From Augochlora pura (Eukaryota; Arthropoda; Insecta; Hymenoptera; Halictidae), in assembly GCF_028453695.1 (NCBI RefSeq), contig NC_135773.1, forward strand, positions 19,592,001-19,656,000: 64,000 nucleotides of DNA. Reading direction: 5' to 3'. Positions within the stretch are counted from its first letter, which is position 1. Every line of letters begins with the position of its first letter. The notes below the pieces were generated by a model. The model had not been told where the DNA came from. It ran no database searches and saw nothing but the letters and a program-made list of their open reading frames with translations. The position numbers and the translations under genes were made by a program. Below are positions 10,149 through 23,199 of this stretch, piece by piece.

Positions 10149-12913
10149 GATCCGGAGATCACGAGACACATAGAGGACACCAGGAAGAAGGAGCTCGAGG
10201 CCAGGGACAAGCAGATCACGGTGCTGGAGCTGAAAGCGTCCTCCCTGGAGAAGCTGCTCAGAGAGCACACGTGCTCCAAGAAGATCAAGGACGCGAGGAA
10301 CGAGAGCCTCGAGGGTCAGGATGCCTGGAAGAAAGAGAATCCTAAACTGAACGAGGCGAAGGACTCGTGGATGAGAGAACTGGAGGCGAAGGATAAACGG
10401 ATATCACAGCTGGAGAAGGAGCTCGAGTCCTTGAAGAGCCTGATGACGGAGGATAACCAGTCGGCCAGATTCAAACGATCGAAGGAGAACGAGGTTAAAA
10501 CGAAGGAGGGCTGCGAGTCCTGGAAACAGGAAATGGAAGCGAAGAACAGGCGGATCGTTGAGTTGGAGCAAGAGATGGAGTCTTTGGAGAACTTCCTCAG
10601 GGAGCATGCCGATACCGAGAGCTTGCGAGATCTAGAGATCATGGTGGAAAGGAAGAACAGAAGAATCGACGAGCTGGAGGACACCGTGGCTGAGTTCGAG
10701 GACTTCCTCAAGCAGAATCCTGACGTGAAAGAGCTGCACGAACTTCGTTGCCAAGTGACCGATGGGAATAGACGGATCCAGGAGCTGGAGAGGTGGATTC
10801 AGAAAAGCGGAGAGAACAGAGAACTGAGGATCGATCAGGAAAGGGTCGTCGAGCTGGAGGAAATGGTCACGCAACTCGAAGAATACGTCAGGAAGCACAA
10901 TGTGGACGGACTGAAGATGAAACTGGAGGATCGGGAATGCAAGATCGAACAGCTGCAGAGCCGAGTTGGATGTTTGGAGAGAGAACTGTGTAAAGTTGAG
11001 GAAAACTACCGAGGTAAGAGCGATAAATGATAATAAAATAACTAGAGACACTTCAAACTACTGTAGTTAGTACTCTAGATTGTTCGGGATATCTCATTAA
11101 GTCAATTTGCAGGGAAAGAGGCACAGAAAAATTACCGAAACGCCCAGGATAGATGGACTATGATGACGCCAGACGATTTGCCCTGCAAGCGGCTGATCAT
11201 GGACGAGACCAGCGAGCTACGCGAGAAGGAGCAGAAAATGAAGAAAATGGAGCACACGATCTCCGAGAAGGACAACAAGATCCAGGCGTACGAGCAGCAG
11301 ATCGTCGAGAACAAGGACGAGATAACGAAGCTCAGGAAAGAGATGGCAGGCCTGAAGAAGGAGCTCAGCGAATATGACGACATCGGTGTTCTCAAGGAGG
11401 AGATCCGCGTCAGGGACGAGAGGATCCAACAGCTCGAGGACGAGGTGGATTCTCTGGAGAGAGCGTTCAACGAGAGCATAGACCTCCAGCAGGTCGAGGA
11501 GCTGGTTAACATAATCAAGGAGAAAGAGGACAAGGAACGGCTTATGTCCCAGGATTTGATAGAGAAGAGGAACAGGATCGAGGAACTGAGCGAGGCCCTC
11601 CGCGAGAGCGTCGTCATCACCAGCGAGAGCGAGAAGAAATGGAGGAATGAAGAAACGTTAACGAAGGAAGCCTTGCAAAGAGTAAGCACGAATGATTCAG
11701 TAACATCGAACTTATATGACACAGGTTTTGCATTCCAAATGAGTAATATCTAGACTGGTCACTTAATTTTGACTTGTAGGAGAGAGATCTTGAAGTGCAA
11801 ACCCTGTACACCCTCTAACAATCTAACAACTTTTCACGATCGTTCTCAGGTAGCAAAATTGCAGCAGAGGATCGCGTCGATGCAGTCAGCTTCAGCGTTG
11901 AAATGCATCACCTGTCAACCGCTTCTTTCCAAGTTGTATAAGTACGAAACCAGGCTCGAGAAGCTCACGGAGGAAAGAACTGCACAGTTGGAAGATCTGC
12001 GGCAGATGAAGTGAGTAGCTCGGATGTGATAGCTTCCTTAAAGATGCCTCTACCTGTAAAATCGCGTTGTTATTACAGGCGTGAAGCTTTGAAAGCTGCT
12101 GTGTCCGAGAAAGACGCGCACCTGGCTCTGCTGGAGCTGACCGGTTTCAAGAATACCGCACAGTCGAAACAAGCTGAGGAACTGAAAGCGGACAGAAAAA
12201 GGCTGTTGGACACGCTAAAGAAAGAGGTGCTATGCTCATTAAAGATAAGGAACGATAGACCAGAGCTGTTCAACAGGCTTCGCAACCAACATTCAAATGG
12301 TGTTTGCCCTGGGCTGAGAATCGCTGCTCGCGTAAACTACTTGTTGAATAGCTCTACGATAAGCGATTCTTGTACAGACTTTAATGCTCATTAACGTTGC
12401 AGGATGAGAAAAGCATCGAGTTGTCGGCGGAGTTTAATTTATCCGGCTCGGAAGGGACACCGCATTTGCTTACGAGAGTTCTGGAAGCGTCTGACAACGA
12501 AGAAGACACTTTGAATGATCGTCACAGCGATTCAAGTTCCCCGAGACCGGCCACGAAGAACGGCGACAGCTGCGAGCAATCGTGAGTTGGACATCAAATA
12601 TAGTGAAACCAAAAACAGCGAGATAATTAGAGGAAAGATGCCAGGCAACCACAAATCAAGATTCATCCAGTGGCTGTAGCACACAATTTGGACGGCTGCG
12701 ACCTTCGTTGGTGATATTTTGTGTCACTATTATTCTAATTTGTTCCATGAGATCTTTTATGGAAAACTTTTGGCATCTTCCCTCGAATGATCGTATCATT
12801 GTCGAACCTGGACGACGCTCTGGTTGTTTTCCAGGACAAGGAAGGCATCAAAGGGATCGGAGTCGAAAGGCAGGCCAGACCAGCCGAAGATTGATCAGCA
12901 GGATAGCAGATAA
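10149..12913 (+). CDS. brp: ERC/CAST-like alternative C-terminus of brp
   Basis: Exons 10149-11013, 11113-11681, 11850-12010, 12079-12226, 12403-12581 and 12835-12913 keep one frame with canonical splice sites (about 665 residues). Two segments match the C-terminal part of vertebrate ERC/ELKS/CAST: NRIEELSEALRESVVI (ERC: RIEELEEALRESVQI) and REALKAAVSEKDAHLALLEL (ERC: QEALLAAISEKDANIALLEL). Upstream the product is a long coiled coil built of repeated RRIxxLE units. It starts in phase 0, so it can splice from the brp exon ending at 8827 or from ERC exons left of the window. The tail after about 12430 is acidic and Ser-rich. The last exon (S-T-R-K-A-S-K ... D-S-R, stop at 12911-12913) is the least certain; reading on from 12581 also gives an immediate stop. 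It could instead be a separate adjacent gene, but no promoter or starting ATG is evident. Confidence 0.8.
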
Positions 12914-15900
12914 GTACTCGAGGCCAGCTACGGTCAATTACGGTGTAGAAAGCAAATATCGGTCTCTCTTCGTTTCTTCGATGTTGTCATGTGCACACAC
13001 ACACGCAACCGTAGAGGCAGTCTAGAGCATTTCTAGAGTCTTAGCAAAAAAAAAAAAAACGAGAGCGACTGCGAACAGAAAGATACCTCATCGACACCAA
13101 CAGCGACGGTACCGACAGACAGCATTCTACCTACGCGTCGTTCACCACAATCACTCTCGTCACTTCACCAAAAAAAAAAAAAAGAAAAAAAAAACAAACC
13201 AAAAGTATCGTTCGCGGTCATCATTCGTTTTCATCGTCATACGTCATTCCGATCACACAATCATCATCCGAGCACGTCGCCTTTGCGATATTCCAAGAGA
13301 CCAACGGAGGAGAGGATCAAATATCCGCGGGGCAGTGGCAGGCCTCGTTTAAAAGAGATTGTAAACGGGGCTGGCCATTCCACGAGGACTTCTCAGAAGA
13401 GACATCATCGATCTGTCGGCAGAACCCTCGTACGATTAGAGGAGAAAACAGCGATGGTGTAAACCGTCTCCGACTGGTAGAGGTGCTGCCATGCGACGGA
13501 ACGTGTGGACAGCTGGTTCCGAGCGCAACGCGTTCACGGTTTCCGTTCATCTGCGAAACGATTATGTCGTCGCTTAAGAACCTCGCGAGACTTCGATGAT
13601 CGGTGAGCTTGAGACCCTACGAAACTCGACGGTCTACCGTGGCGGACTGTTCGATGACCAGGCGAGAAGAACCAGAAACGGAGCATCGACGGAAGGATCC
13701 AGTATACTTGTTGCGATAGAATCTTAGATAGTTTTTTTCAGTAGACCAGTTGGTTGCATGTTTCCGAGTCCTCCGGTGATGCTCTGTTTCCGAACGAGGA
13801 ACCGAACACGTTGATCGTTACCGATTGCCGGTCGAGTTTCGTGCTTCGGTATAGAACGCACGGAAACGATTTCAACGGGGAAACGCGAGAACGCGGTGGA
13901 GATCGTGAACACGACACGAGGGTGGCGGTTCGTTTGCGACAGAGAACGTACGCGTATCATTGAAACTATCCGGCCAGAGAATCACGGTGTTACCTGCCAT
14001 CGACTCCCTCCCGTTGCCGATCAACTTTTTATCCCCCCATCGTTCGCGATCCGAGTGATTCGGAACGAGCCGTAATCGAAAGAAAACTAAAACAGTCGTG
14101 CACAGCGCCACAGTCATTCCGCGAACGCTTCGTTGACGTTCGCTCCCGCGAAACAGTCCCCTTCCCTTTTTTCTGGATTTCTCATCACGGGTCCAAAAGA
14201 TCAGCGTTGTACAACGACCGCTAGGTTCTAGGCTACAAAGGAACGGAGAATAGGGGGATGAGTTCGAGGAAGAGAATAACAGTAGGAAATCGTTGCACAC
14301 CATATAAATTCTCCTCACAATGGCGTTTTCCGGAATTTATGGGAATTAAAGAAAGAGAGAAAGAAAGAGAGACATGTAGAAAGAGAGAGAGAGAGCCAAG
14401 AGGATCAATGGAAAGGAAAGGCAACTCGAGTCATGGTACCGATTAGTTATCAAGATGACAATAAACGAACGTTTCGAGCGTCTGGCGTGTCGCTTGGCGG
14501 CCTCGCGATGCGCGGACGAGACGCACGAAGAGAACCCGCGCGAAGATAACGTATTTCGAGTCGAGGCATTCGTCGATCCACCTATGAATTCCGAGTCTTC
14601 GTCGTCGTGGTTGTTATCCGGTTTTGTATAGAGCCGTTTCGTGGTACGCGAGCACGCGGGGACGATTTTCATCGAATTAAATAGTAACACGTCGTGAAAC
14701 GCGTGCTACCGCGTCACCGTTCTGTATATATAAGTATAAACAAAAGGATAAAACATGCAGGTAACGCTAATAAACGCAGTGTACACAGTTGTAGCATAAT
14801 CGCTAGGGGGGCATAACCGCCATTCGTATTTACTCGAGCTACGATTATTACGGAGTGTATAGAGACCGTTTGACCCACCCATCGGGTACGACTTCCATAT
14901 AGTTTCTCAAGCCTCGATCACTTACGTTGACAGAGCCGTGTAGATGTTTATAATGTTGTTACGGACCTTTCGCGCTAGAACGATATTTATGGAAACTGTT
15001 GGGAAATATAGTACGTATAAGCGAGAGAAACGTTTACGGTAGATTCGGTGTGGACACGGTTACCGATGTTGTTTCTACTATGGAGGACACGCGCACGCCT
15101 AAAGTCTTCGGCCGCGTCCGCGCCCGTGGCCGTGCCTCGACGGCGCGCGATCTCATCGGAGCGGTAAAGATTTTTCAATTTCGTTTCACTGTCTAGAGTC
15201 ATTGATTGTTCGGACAAGCGCGTCGCGGGACGAGGCTCGTCGACGAACGCGCGCGTAGCTTTCTGCTTTCTCCTTTCTTTCGTTCGTCGAGTGCGTCGGA
15301 AACAATGGGGAATTAAAAGTTTTCTTCGTGCATCGGTCGAGATCGCGCATTCGGGACAGCCGTCAAGACGAGCGTCGCAGACGCGAGCAAGAAGACAATT
15401 GGCAGGAAGCTGATTTCCCGACGAGGATGGACGCGCGACCGCGTGAAACACGCTGATCGCTTTCCGAGACGGTCGCGAGACTGGACGGAACTCTCCGTAG
15501 CCGAATCTCGAGGCGATCAAGAGAGGGGAGATCCCTTCGGGAAAGGGATAGATCGGCGGACCGAATGTATCCGTAGGAAGCACGAGCGAGCGACGGTGTT
15601 CGTGGCGCGTCGAGGACGATCGCGTAGGATTAGTCCTCGAGCGTAGATGGTCGGCGTGCAGCGAGAGCGGTCGACGCACCGAGACAACGGGGATATCAGG
15701 ATCGTGAAACACGAGGCACTAAGCGAGATCGTAGGAAGACGAGTCCTTTTTGTAAATAGTCGACGTTTCTTCGATAGGCCCACCGGTAGTCGTGGTCCCA
15801 CACCTGTGTCCGCTTCCGGTTCTGTACCCATTCCTGTGCGCAGCTTCGAGCCGGGCGTCGAAGGCCGCAAAGAGAAGTTGGCAGGGCCAAACGCTAGGCC

Positions 15901-18900
15901 CGATCCGTTTGAATAAGGTGCTCATACGAATTCATAATTATCCAGTCGCGTTTCTGTCCATGAACTATCTCTAAAGAGACACGTGTAATATAGTCTCTCG
16001 TCTTCTTCTCTCCGCCGGAACGAAGATTGCCTCCGACGCTCGGACAAACCTGCGCAACTAGTCTAGAGGAGACATATGTAACTACGTGTATACATAGATA
16101 TATCTCGCTAAACGAATTTCTCGAGAGTTTAACCATTTGAACGCCGGACGTTTTCGATCGATCGCGGGGACGAAGATGCCTGGGTCCGGCTCAAGCTCGT
16201 CAATTTTCTGATGCATTCGCGATCGTTGTGGTATATCGCCGGGCAACGGGGTATTCTAAAAATCTTAGACGAGGAAGGACCCAGGCAACGTTGACCACGG
16301 ATCGAACTGTCTAACGCGCGACTAGATGAAAGCGCGTGGTTCCCGTGTAAAGGCCCAGGGATTCCCAACAGAGGAACAGACACGCGACGAAACGCTGCGG
16401 GACGGTGAAGAGATTTCCGTTGTCCGTGCAAGAATCGCGCGCGTCGTTTCGTTGCGGACAGCTTCGAAATTTTCCGGTCGAACGACCCGGTCCACCGTCG
16501 CGGAATTGAACAGGCCCGTGAGCGACGCGGAACGAAGCGCGTCGCCCTGTCTCCGCGAGGACTGATTTACGCGCGAGGATGTTGTCGCCACAACGTATTG
16601 CTCCCCGTTTCCAATGAAGAAGGCCCCGCGGTTCTTTTGTTTTCGTTCGAAAGAGTGCCAGGACGCGCTTCGGCCCAGCTCGCTCGCTGTATACATATTA
16701 TATGTATATATAATTAAATCTATACAAATATCGTCGTGTCTGCCGTACGGAGAATTAAATGACGTGTTGAAAGTGTAAAATTTTATCGTTAATACTTTGA
16801 AAAAAAATGAAAACGCAAAAAGATGCTCCCTGGAATTTCGCGAGCGAAACGGAAACGCGTAACTGTCTCGTCGCTGGCGCGTGTGTAACACTTTTGTCCG
16901 CTCGGTCACCAGAGCCAGCGAACGAGGAACCTTTACTCCCGCGGAGGACTTATATCACTTGCGAGACTCTACCTATTATAGAAGCTAGATTTTACGCTGG
17001 AATCGAAGGGCATCGGATCCATTCGCAGGACAGACAATCGCCGAGAACGACACGGCTGTCGCGGTACTTGCCTCGTCGAATCGTCTTTGCCTGTCCTGCG
17101 TGGCTGAAGAAAATCAGAATCCCGTCACCGGCCTGTATTCGATCGCGGAGATGCTCCACCGTCGACTCTTGTCTCGATCCAGGCCGCCGTTGACGGAAGA
17201 AACCTCGCAGTCGCCGCGTCGGGTGCTGACGTACGGTCGATTGCTATGCCGGCGTTCGAGTCTCCGGCGCGATGGACTAGCGACGCGTCAGAACCGTGTA
17301 AGGAATAATAGGGCGGAAGCGAACGAGATCGACGGAAACCGGCTGTCAAAATTTCCTAGAACAACCCGAGAATGTTGACACTCTTCGATGTGTATCTTCG
17401 TGGACATTTAACTTGTTAATCGGGACGAACGAACCACTTTTTAGTCAACCTTTTTTGATAAATATTCTAGATTTTAATTGCATTATTATACATTGGTAGA
17501 ATGTTTCTAAGTTTTATTTGAGATGTAATCTACTTGGAAACAGAGTCTGTTGTCTTCGCTCTTCTTTCGTGAATTCTCGAATCAAAAATGGATTGTAGTC
17601 AGCCGTTTAGCATTGAAACTTTACTCAACTTATTTTCGATTTTATACAGCAAATAAACATGTGTTAGCATATATTTAAATAATTAAAATAATGTGTCGGT
17701 GGCGAATGATCGAACAAATAACATCTTTCACAAAATCGGAAAGCGCGTGAACGTCTTGTATTTACTCTTAAGTAAAATATATAACACGATTTACAATTAA
17801 AAATTTTTCTCCTAGGTTTCTATTATGATTTTAAACTTGGTCTTCGACGCCCGTTTGACAGATTAAAGACGAAAACGACTCCAGACAATCGAACCACGTG
17901 GCTGTCCATGCCACCACACGATAATCAAAGACACCGCAATCTACTGTACGAAGGTGGTCCAACTTCGTTTTACCTCTTGCTTCTAATTACCCCCGATAAT
18001 CTGACTAGAACGTTTAGGTAGCTCGAGACGTATAATTTTGGTAAACGAAGAGTGTCCATTCTCGCGAACGTCGCGACGGGTTTAATTCCTTTAATCGTTA
18101 ATCGCTGGATCGAGAAAGAGACGGGCGGGGAGGGGCATGTCCTAAGAGGAACATAGTGGCGAGGGAGGTTAGGAAGAATAAAAAGAAAAAAAACTTGAAA
18201 CGGTTTAGTAAACGTGTACCACCGTCATATCAAGCCTATATCATCGTGTTACATTATATACATATTATATAGCTAAGCAGAAGAAAAATTAATATTATCG
18301 TTAATCGACACAATTGTTAAATGAAGGAGTGACTGTGTTTCGTGTGAGTGTTGCGCCGGTGGAGAACAATGAACATAAAAAGACAAAATCGAAAAAAAAA
18401 GGAAAAGAAACGGAAACGGAGAAACGAAAAAAAAAAAAAGAAGAAAAGTCTTTCTTTCGATCGCTCGAGGATTGAGAGGGCCTGAGAGAAAGTTTTTTCG
18501 AATCTTACGAATCTTCTACTACTGGCACTCTTTTTATTGTCCAAACACGCTCGATTATCCACTTCCAATCAGTAATAAAACAATCGTTCCAACACTTTAT
18601 CATCGTAACCCGTCTCTTAATTAGATGACTAAACAAGGTTGTAACCGTAGGATGTATAATCGCTTCGAGCAATTGATCACTTATCTTGGATTTTAAGACT
18701 GTTTAAAGAATAAATCTCCGAAAGCGAGATACGCGAGAAAATGCTTCGATGTTGCGTCTCGTTCTATTTAAAATAGTCTGTCCTCGAACATGTGTTGGAT
18801 ACTTGACAAGCAAAAGACGAGTGAGTGGTCCTAAGGGGGTGAAAAAACGCGCGACGGTCGACCCTCTGCTCGCTAAATTCTATTCGTTCGACCGACCAGT

Positions 18901-19873
18901 TTGCCCGAGTCGATGCGGCCTCGGTCGTTCCCACCGAACTTTCATTGCGGTTGCTCGTCAATTTTTCGTTGTACATATCCGTGTCGCGACAAAACGTTAA
19001 GAAAGTCCCTGGACGGTGTTCCAGTCAGAATACACATTTCTTCGGGCGTTTGCGTTCGTCGAGCACAGGGTCGACCACCCCGGTCGCGCTTCAACGAAAC
19101 AGGCGAATCAATGAAACGGTAGAAACGAAACCAGAGGATAGGGTTTGCAAGGAAATCCGATGGTTCCGGTCCCACACTCGAGTGATCCTAAGCTGAGACT
19201 GTTCCGTGGAACACAGAGTGTGAATGCTTAGCGGGGAAGCGAGTTGAAACGGTGAGAGCGCGTGAACGAGGCCGTCTCGATATTATTTTTCGACTCGACT
19301 GTTTAGTATCTACGATGAAAAACGTTTTTATGTGAAATATTGCGCAAGGAAAGCCGTCGCGGCGTCACGTCTCTGTCCACGTTGGAATCGCGGTTGCCCG
19401 ACGAACTAATTCTTCCCGTTTTCCGGAGAGAAAAAGAAACAAACGTGTCCATGGTCCCGCGATTAATCTCCATTGACGAAGGAAACGTGATCGAGAAAAC
19501 GAATCGATCAGGCCGCGAGTCCTCCTGGAACCGACGCCGCGACGACGTGGCTCCTCCTGCCCCCTTTTTTTATTCTCCAATTTCTACGTGTTTAATCGTT
19601 AAGTGTAACAGAGCATCTAAAAGAGAGAAGAAAAAGAGAACATGAGAATATGTGTGTGTGCGTGCGTGCGTGCGTGCGAGCAGGGAAAAAGACGAGAGAA
19701 TGAATGAGTGAGAGAGAGAGAGTGCTAAAGCAAGTAAAGATACGTTGACGATCCAAAAACGGCGAAGCTTCGAGTTCGATCGTTCGCTTTAAAGACGCAA
19801 TACGACTTTCGATCGCGTGTACATACCTAGAAGGAACACGATAATAATTCGTATCCGTGTGCATGCGTGCGAC

Positions 19874-19912
19874 AGAAAGAAAGAAAGAAAGAAAGAAAGA
19901 GAGAAAGAGTAT
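19874..19912 (+). repeat. (GAAA)n microsatellite
   Basis: Tandem GAAA units running into GA-rich sequence, within the gene-free stretch after brp. Confidence 0.9.
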
Positions 19913-20596
19913 AAGAACAGCGTGTGAAAGAAAGCTAAACGATACGAACGGAACGTATAAGACAGCGGAAAGCAAGTTTAAGTCTAGTCTTACACGACGC
20001 TTCAATAAACCGTGCGAACGACGATCGCCGGGATCGAGGGATCCTATCGCGGCGCGACGCACGTTTCTTCTTTCGATTTCTCTTGTCAGTAATGCGCCCG
20101 CGATAGCAGCCTCCGATCGACGGGCGCGTCGCGACGGATGGTGTCAGCGGATGAGGGCGACGAGGCTAGCAGTAAGTTTAACAAGTAAGCTAAGATAAAC
20201 TATAAATGAAGATAACAAACAAAAGATTAAAAAAACAAGTAAACAGTTTTATTGAAGTACATTGTTGCAACTGCCATGCTGTGTGCCATTATATAAACGA
20301 GTCGTGTTTGTCGTAACGAGCAAAAAAAAAAAAAATGATAATAGGTGAAAACGAAGAAACAAGCAACAATACGCGAAACGAATGTTCTCTTGCGGCGCGT
20401 TCCCGTCTGTCCGAGCTTCTTGGATGTTCGAGAAGCATCGAGACCGAATTCGTTGTCTTCTGTCTGCGATCAAGAACGAGGTTCCTCACCCATCGCATTC
20501 GAAAGCGCGCAGCATCACAACGAAGTATCCCGAAAGTCCTAGAAACGAGAAGCAGAGAGAAATGCGAACGCTTGGCCGCGTTCGTTGCGAAATAGA

Positions 20597-20621
20597 AAGA
20601 GAGAGAGAGAGAGAGAGAGAG
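20597..20621 (+). repeat. (GA)n microsatellite
   Basis: About twelve uninterrupted GA units in the gene-free stretch after brp. Confidence 0.9.
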
Positions 20622-22610
20622 TGTCGGTTCGGTGGACCAGTGAGAGATCATCGAGAGATCGGCCGGATCGATTAGCGAATGCGTGGACATGGGACCGATC
20701 TCGTGGAAGTCGCGTGCCCTTCGTCGAGCGAGAAAGAAACCATTGTACATTGTAGCGGGAAACGGAGGATGTGGAGCGTATAATTATAACAATTAATGTA
20801 TACATAAGCATCTGTGTGAACGCGACCAAGCACGCGTGCACGAGATCCGAGGGATTCAAACCTTGGCGTTCGTTCGTCGCAGACCGAAGATAAAGCTACC
20901 GCGAACGAGCGAGGGTTTTTGATTTGCCAGGAAATCGTTCCTGCTTTGGGAGATCGCGAACCAAAAATAAAAGAAAAAAGAATAAGAAGAAAAACCATTA
21001 ACGAAAACCAAGACATATTTTCTGTACGATTTATCCCATATTTGATTCGGATCGCGTTGCAACAAATTCCAAATAATGGCTGGCATCTTCCGCGAGATGA
21101 GAACCGGTCGCGAATCCTCTCGAACAAGCAGCCCCGTTCACTTTTTCTAATTCTTGAATAATTTATAAGGTGTGCACCGTTGTCGGCCAGCGACCGTTTC
21201 CCCGCCGGATTTTGATATAATTTCGATCGATCGGCGCGTCGCACGATGAAACGCGATTGGGGTCACGTTTCACAGTTTCGTTCGTTTCCGAGCGTAGTGC
21301 GCGGGAATGTGTATGACTGCTTGCGGTGTGCGTCTCTGTGCGTGTGTAGTTGTAGGTTTGCAACTCGATCGAAACTGTGCAAAATTAAGCGCCCGGCGTT
21401 GCATCTCGGTCAGCCGGCGTACACCGCCGTAGTAGATCCGAGCAAAAATGATCGGACGACGTTTCTGGCGGCAGGGTGCACACGCAACGCGAGACAAATG
21501 TGTTCATCGATCGTGCGGTAGAGGAATCAATAATGCGTGTGTTGCGTTTCGCCCCGAAGAGAACGCGTCGTTACTTTCGTAGTAAAAATATGAGAAAATA
21601 AAACGAACGGCAAACAAAACCCGCGCAAGAACGAATTCCTGCGTTCGCGAGAATCGATTTCGCGTGTCGTGACGTCTTCACGGAAGAATAAAAGAAGAAG
21701 ATGCCGACGAGAGAGTGAGAGAGAGGGAAAGAGAGAATACGTGGGGAACGGGATACGATACCGAGTATAATCCAATTTGTTAGCTGTCAGCCGACGGTAT
21801 GAAGGAAGGGTGGCGAGAGAGAGAAAAAAAAATACATGAATAATTAAGAGTAAAACAAAGATGACGTCGACCCATCATAGATTCAAGCACAATAAGGAAC
21901 TATAGTAGGGCCAGGCACAATAAAATTCGGCCGTCACGTTGTAGGCAGCGATCTGTTAGAGCGACAAGTCATATAAGTATCTATATAGCGAAACTATTAA
22001 ATAAACACATATTGTCTATTGTCACGAGAAGTGTATTCATTGTTAAACACCGACAACCCTTCTCCGGAACTCTGGTTTATAGACCTCTCGCAATTGAGTT
22101 AAATAAACACATCAATTAAAGAGAAATACGGTGTACTTTATTGTTCATTGATCCTGGTACATACTATCTCCGTAACAATTATTGTCTACCCTGAGCTGAT
22201 GGCCGGGTGCTCGCTCTGACCCGACGAAGCACAGTTTGCTTATGCCGGTTGATGTTAACCCTTTCGCTACGGTACTTCTGCTGAACGGAGCGCCGCGACA
22301 TCACTGCACGCTACGCAACGCCGATCGTCAGCGAGAATGCCGCAGCGAAGAACCCATGCTGCTTGAATGTTTTCGGACGAACAAATTTTTCTCCAAAGGG
22401 TATTTATAAATAAAGAGTATTCCAGGGTATTTCTAACGTCTTAGTATGCGCTCCTTATTTATAGTATGATAGGAAGTAACATTACACAATATAATATAAT
22501 AAAACAATATAACATATTATAATACAATTCTACAAATAATACAAATAATATAACATAATATGATATAATTCTAATAATGTAACTGCGTGTGATATATTTT
22601 AAAGCATGGA

Positions 22611-22762
22611 GAGCCACTAAAGTGGCCCGTAGTACCTCAGTGACATCTTGCGGAGAGCCACTAAAGTGGCCCGTAGTACCTCAGTGCCATCTTGCGGAGA
22701 ACCACTAAAGTGGCCCGTGCCACTATAGTGTAGTTGCGGAGAACCACTATAGTGAACGAGCC
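22611..22762. repeat. Tandem 44-bp repeat with palindromic core
   Basis: Units at 22611-22654, 22655-22698, 22699-22740 (diverged) and a partial at 22741-22762. The first two differ by one base. Each contains the inverted repeat CCACT-aa-AGTGG, and in the diverged units this becomes the perfect palindrome CACTATAGTG. It lies between the gene-free stretch and the Tc1-like relic. It may be subterminal repeats of a DNA transposon, but no partner end was found. Confidence 0.85.
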
Positions 22763-22870
22763 AGGAAAAACCCTTCCTTCACCACTTAAGGATCCCTAGG
22801 CAGGACTATCTCCGTAATAATTCACGCTTCGATGATTACAGTAATATTTATTGCAGAGAGACTTAACTAA

Positions 22871-23197
22871 AGAGAACGTGTCGTAGGACTTCGTAAGCAT
22901 AAGAAGGCATTTGCTGAAATAGCAGCTATTGTCGACAGATCAGAAACTGCTTGGGTTATACGGCATCGTACAAAGTTTTTTAAAGATCGGCCTTTATTCC
23001 GATGGACTGAAAAAAAGGAGATTACCAAAACAGCCGGAAAAATGCATTGCCGCATCCATCGCTTGTGCGTAAAGAATCGTTTTTGTTCTGCAACTAATAT
23101 TACAGCTAAAATGAATTTGACCAGTAATATACAAATCAATGCTGGAACAGTTAAAAGCAAATTTACGATCACAAAGCGTTTTAGCAATTTCTTTTAG
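22871..23197 (+). pseudogene. Tc1-like transposase N-terminal relic
   Basis: One open plus-strand frame of about 108 codons without a start Met. It resembles the DNA-binding half of Tc1-family transposases: VGLRKHKKAFAEIAAIVDRS (first helix-turn-helix), a KDRPLFRW block in place of the usual EDRPRSGRP, then KNRFCSATNITAKMNLT leading into the second helix-turn-helix. The frame ends in TAG at 23195 and no catalytic DDE part is recognisable downstream. It is a truncated, inactive copy. An open frame also exists on the opposite strand here and is taken as a shadow. Confidence 0.6.
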
Positions 23198-23199
23198 CA

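Larger units (their letters stand above)
12914..22250. other. 9.3-kb gene-free stretch after brp
   Basis: No coding region is supported: the open frames present are short, overlap on both strands and lack recognisable domains. The first ~8 kb is G+C-rich with A-tracts near 13046 and 13170. AATAAA hexamers occur at 14769-14774 and 22000-22005, among others. It may be a long bruchpilot 3'UTR, as is common for neuronal genes, or plain intergenic DNA. Confidence 0.5.

Noticed and set aside
14987..15712. 241-codon minus-strand frame in the gene-free stretch
   Set aside because: Composition is Arg/Ser-rich, with no recognisable domain, no signal peptide and competing frames on the other strand.
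22254..22380. Possible sixth TTAA/CCCTTT element end
   Set aside because: The left terminus TTAACCCTTTCGCT is present, but no matching right end with TTAA was found.
22165..22825. Possible solo LTR between similar ACTATCTCCGTAA segments
   Set aside because: The two segments are short and imperfect, no TG...CA termini or target duplication could be set, and the interval contains unrelated tandem repeats.
22867..23187. Hydrophobic 106-codon minus-strand frame
   Set aside because: The opposite strand reads as a Tc1-type helix-turn-helix, which explains the sequence better.
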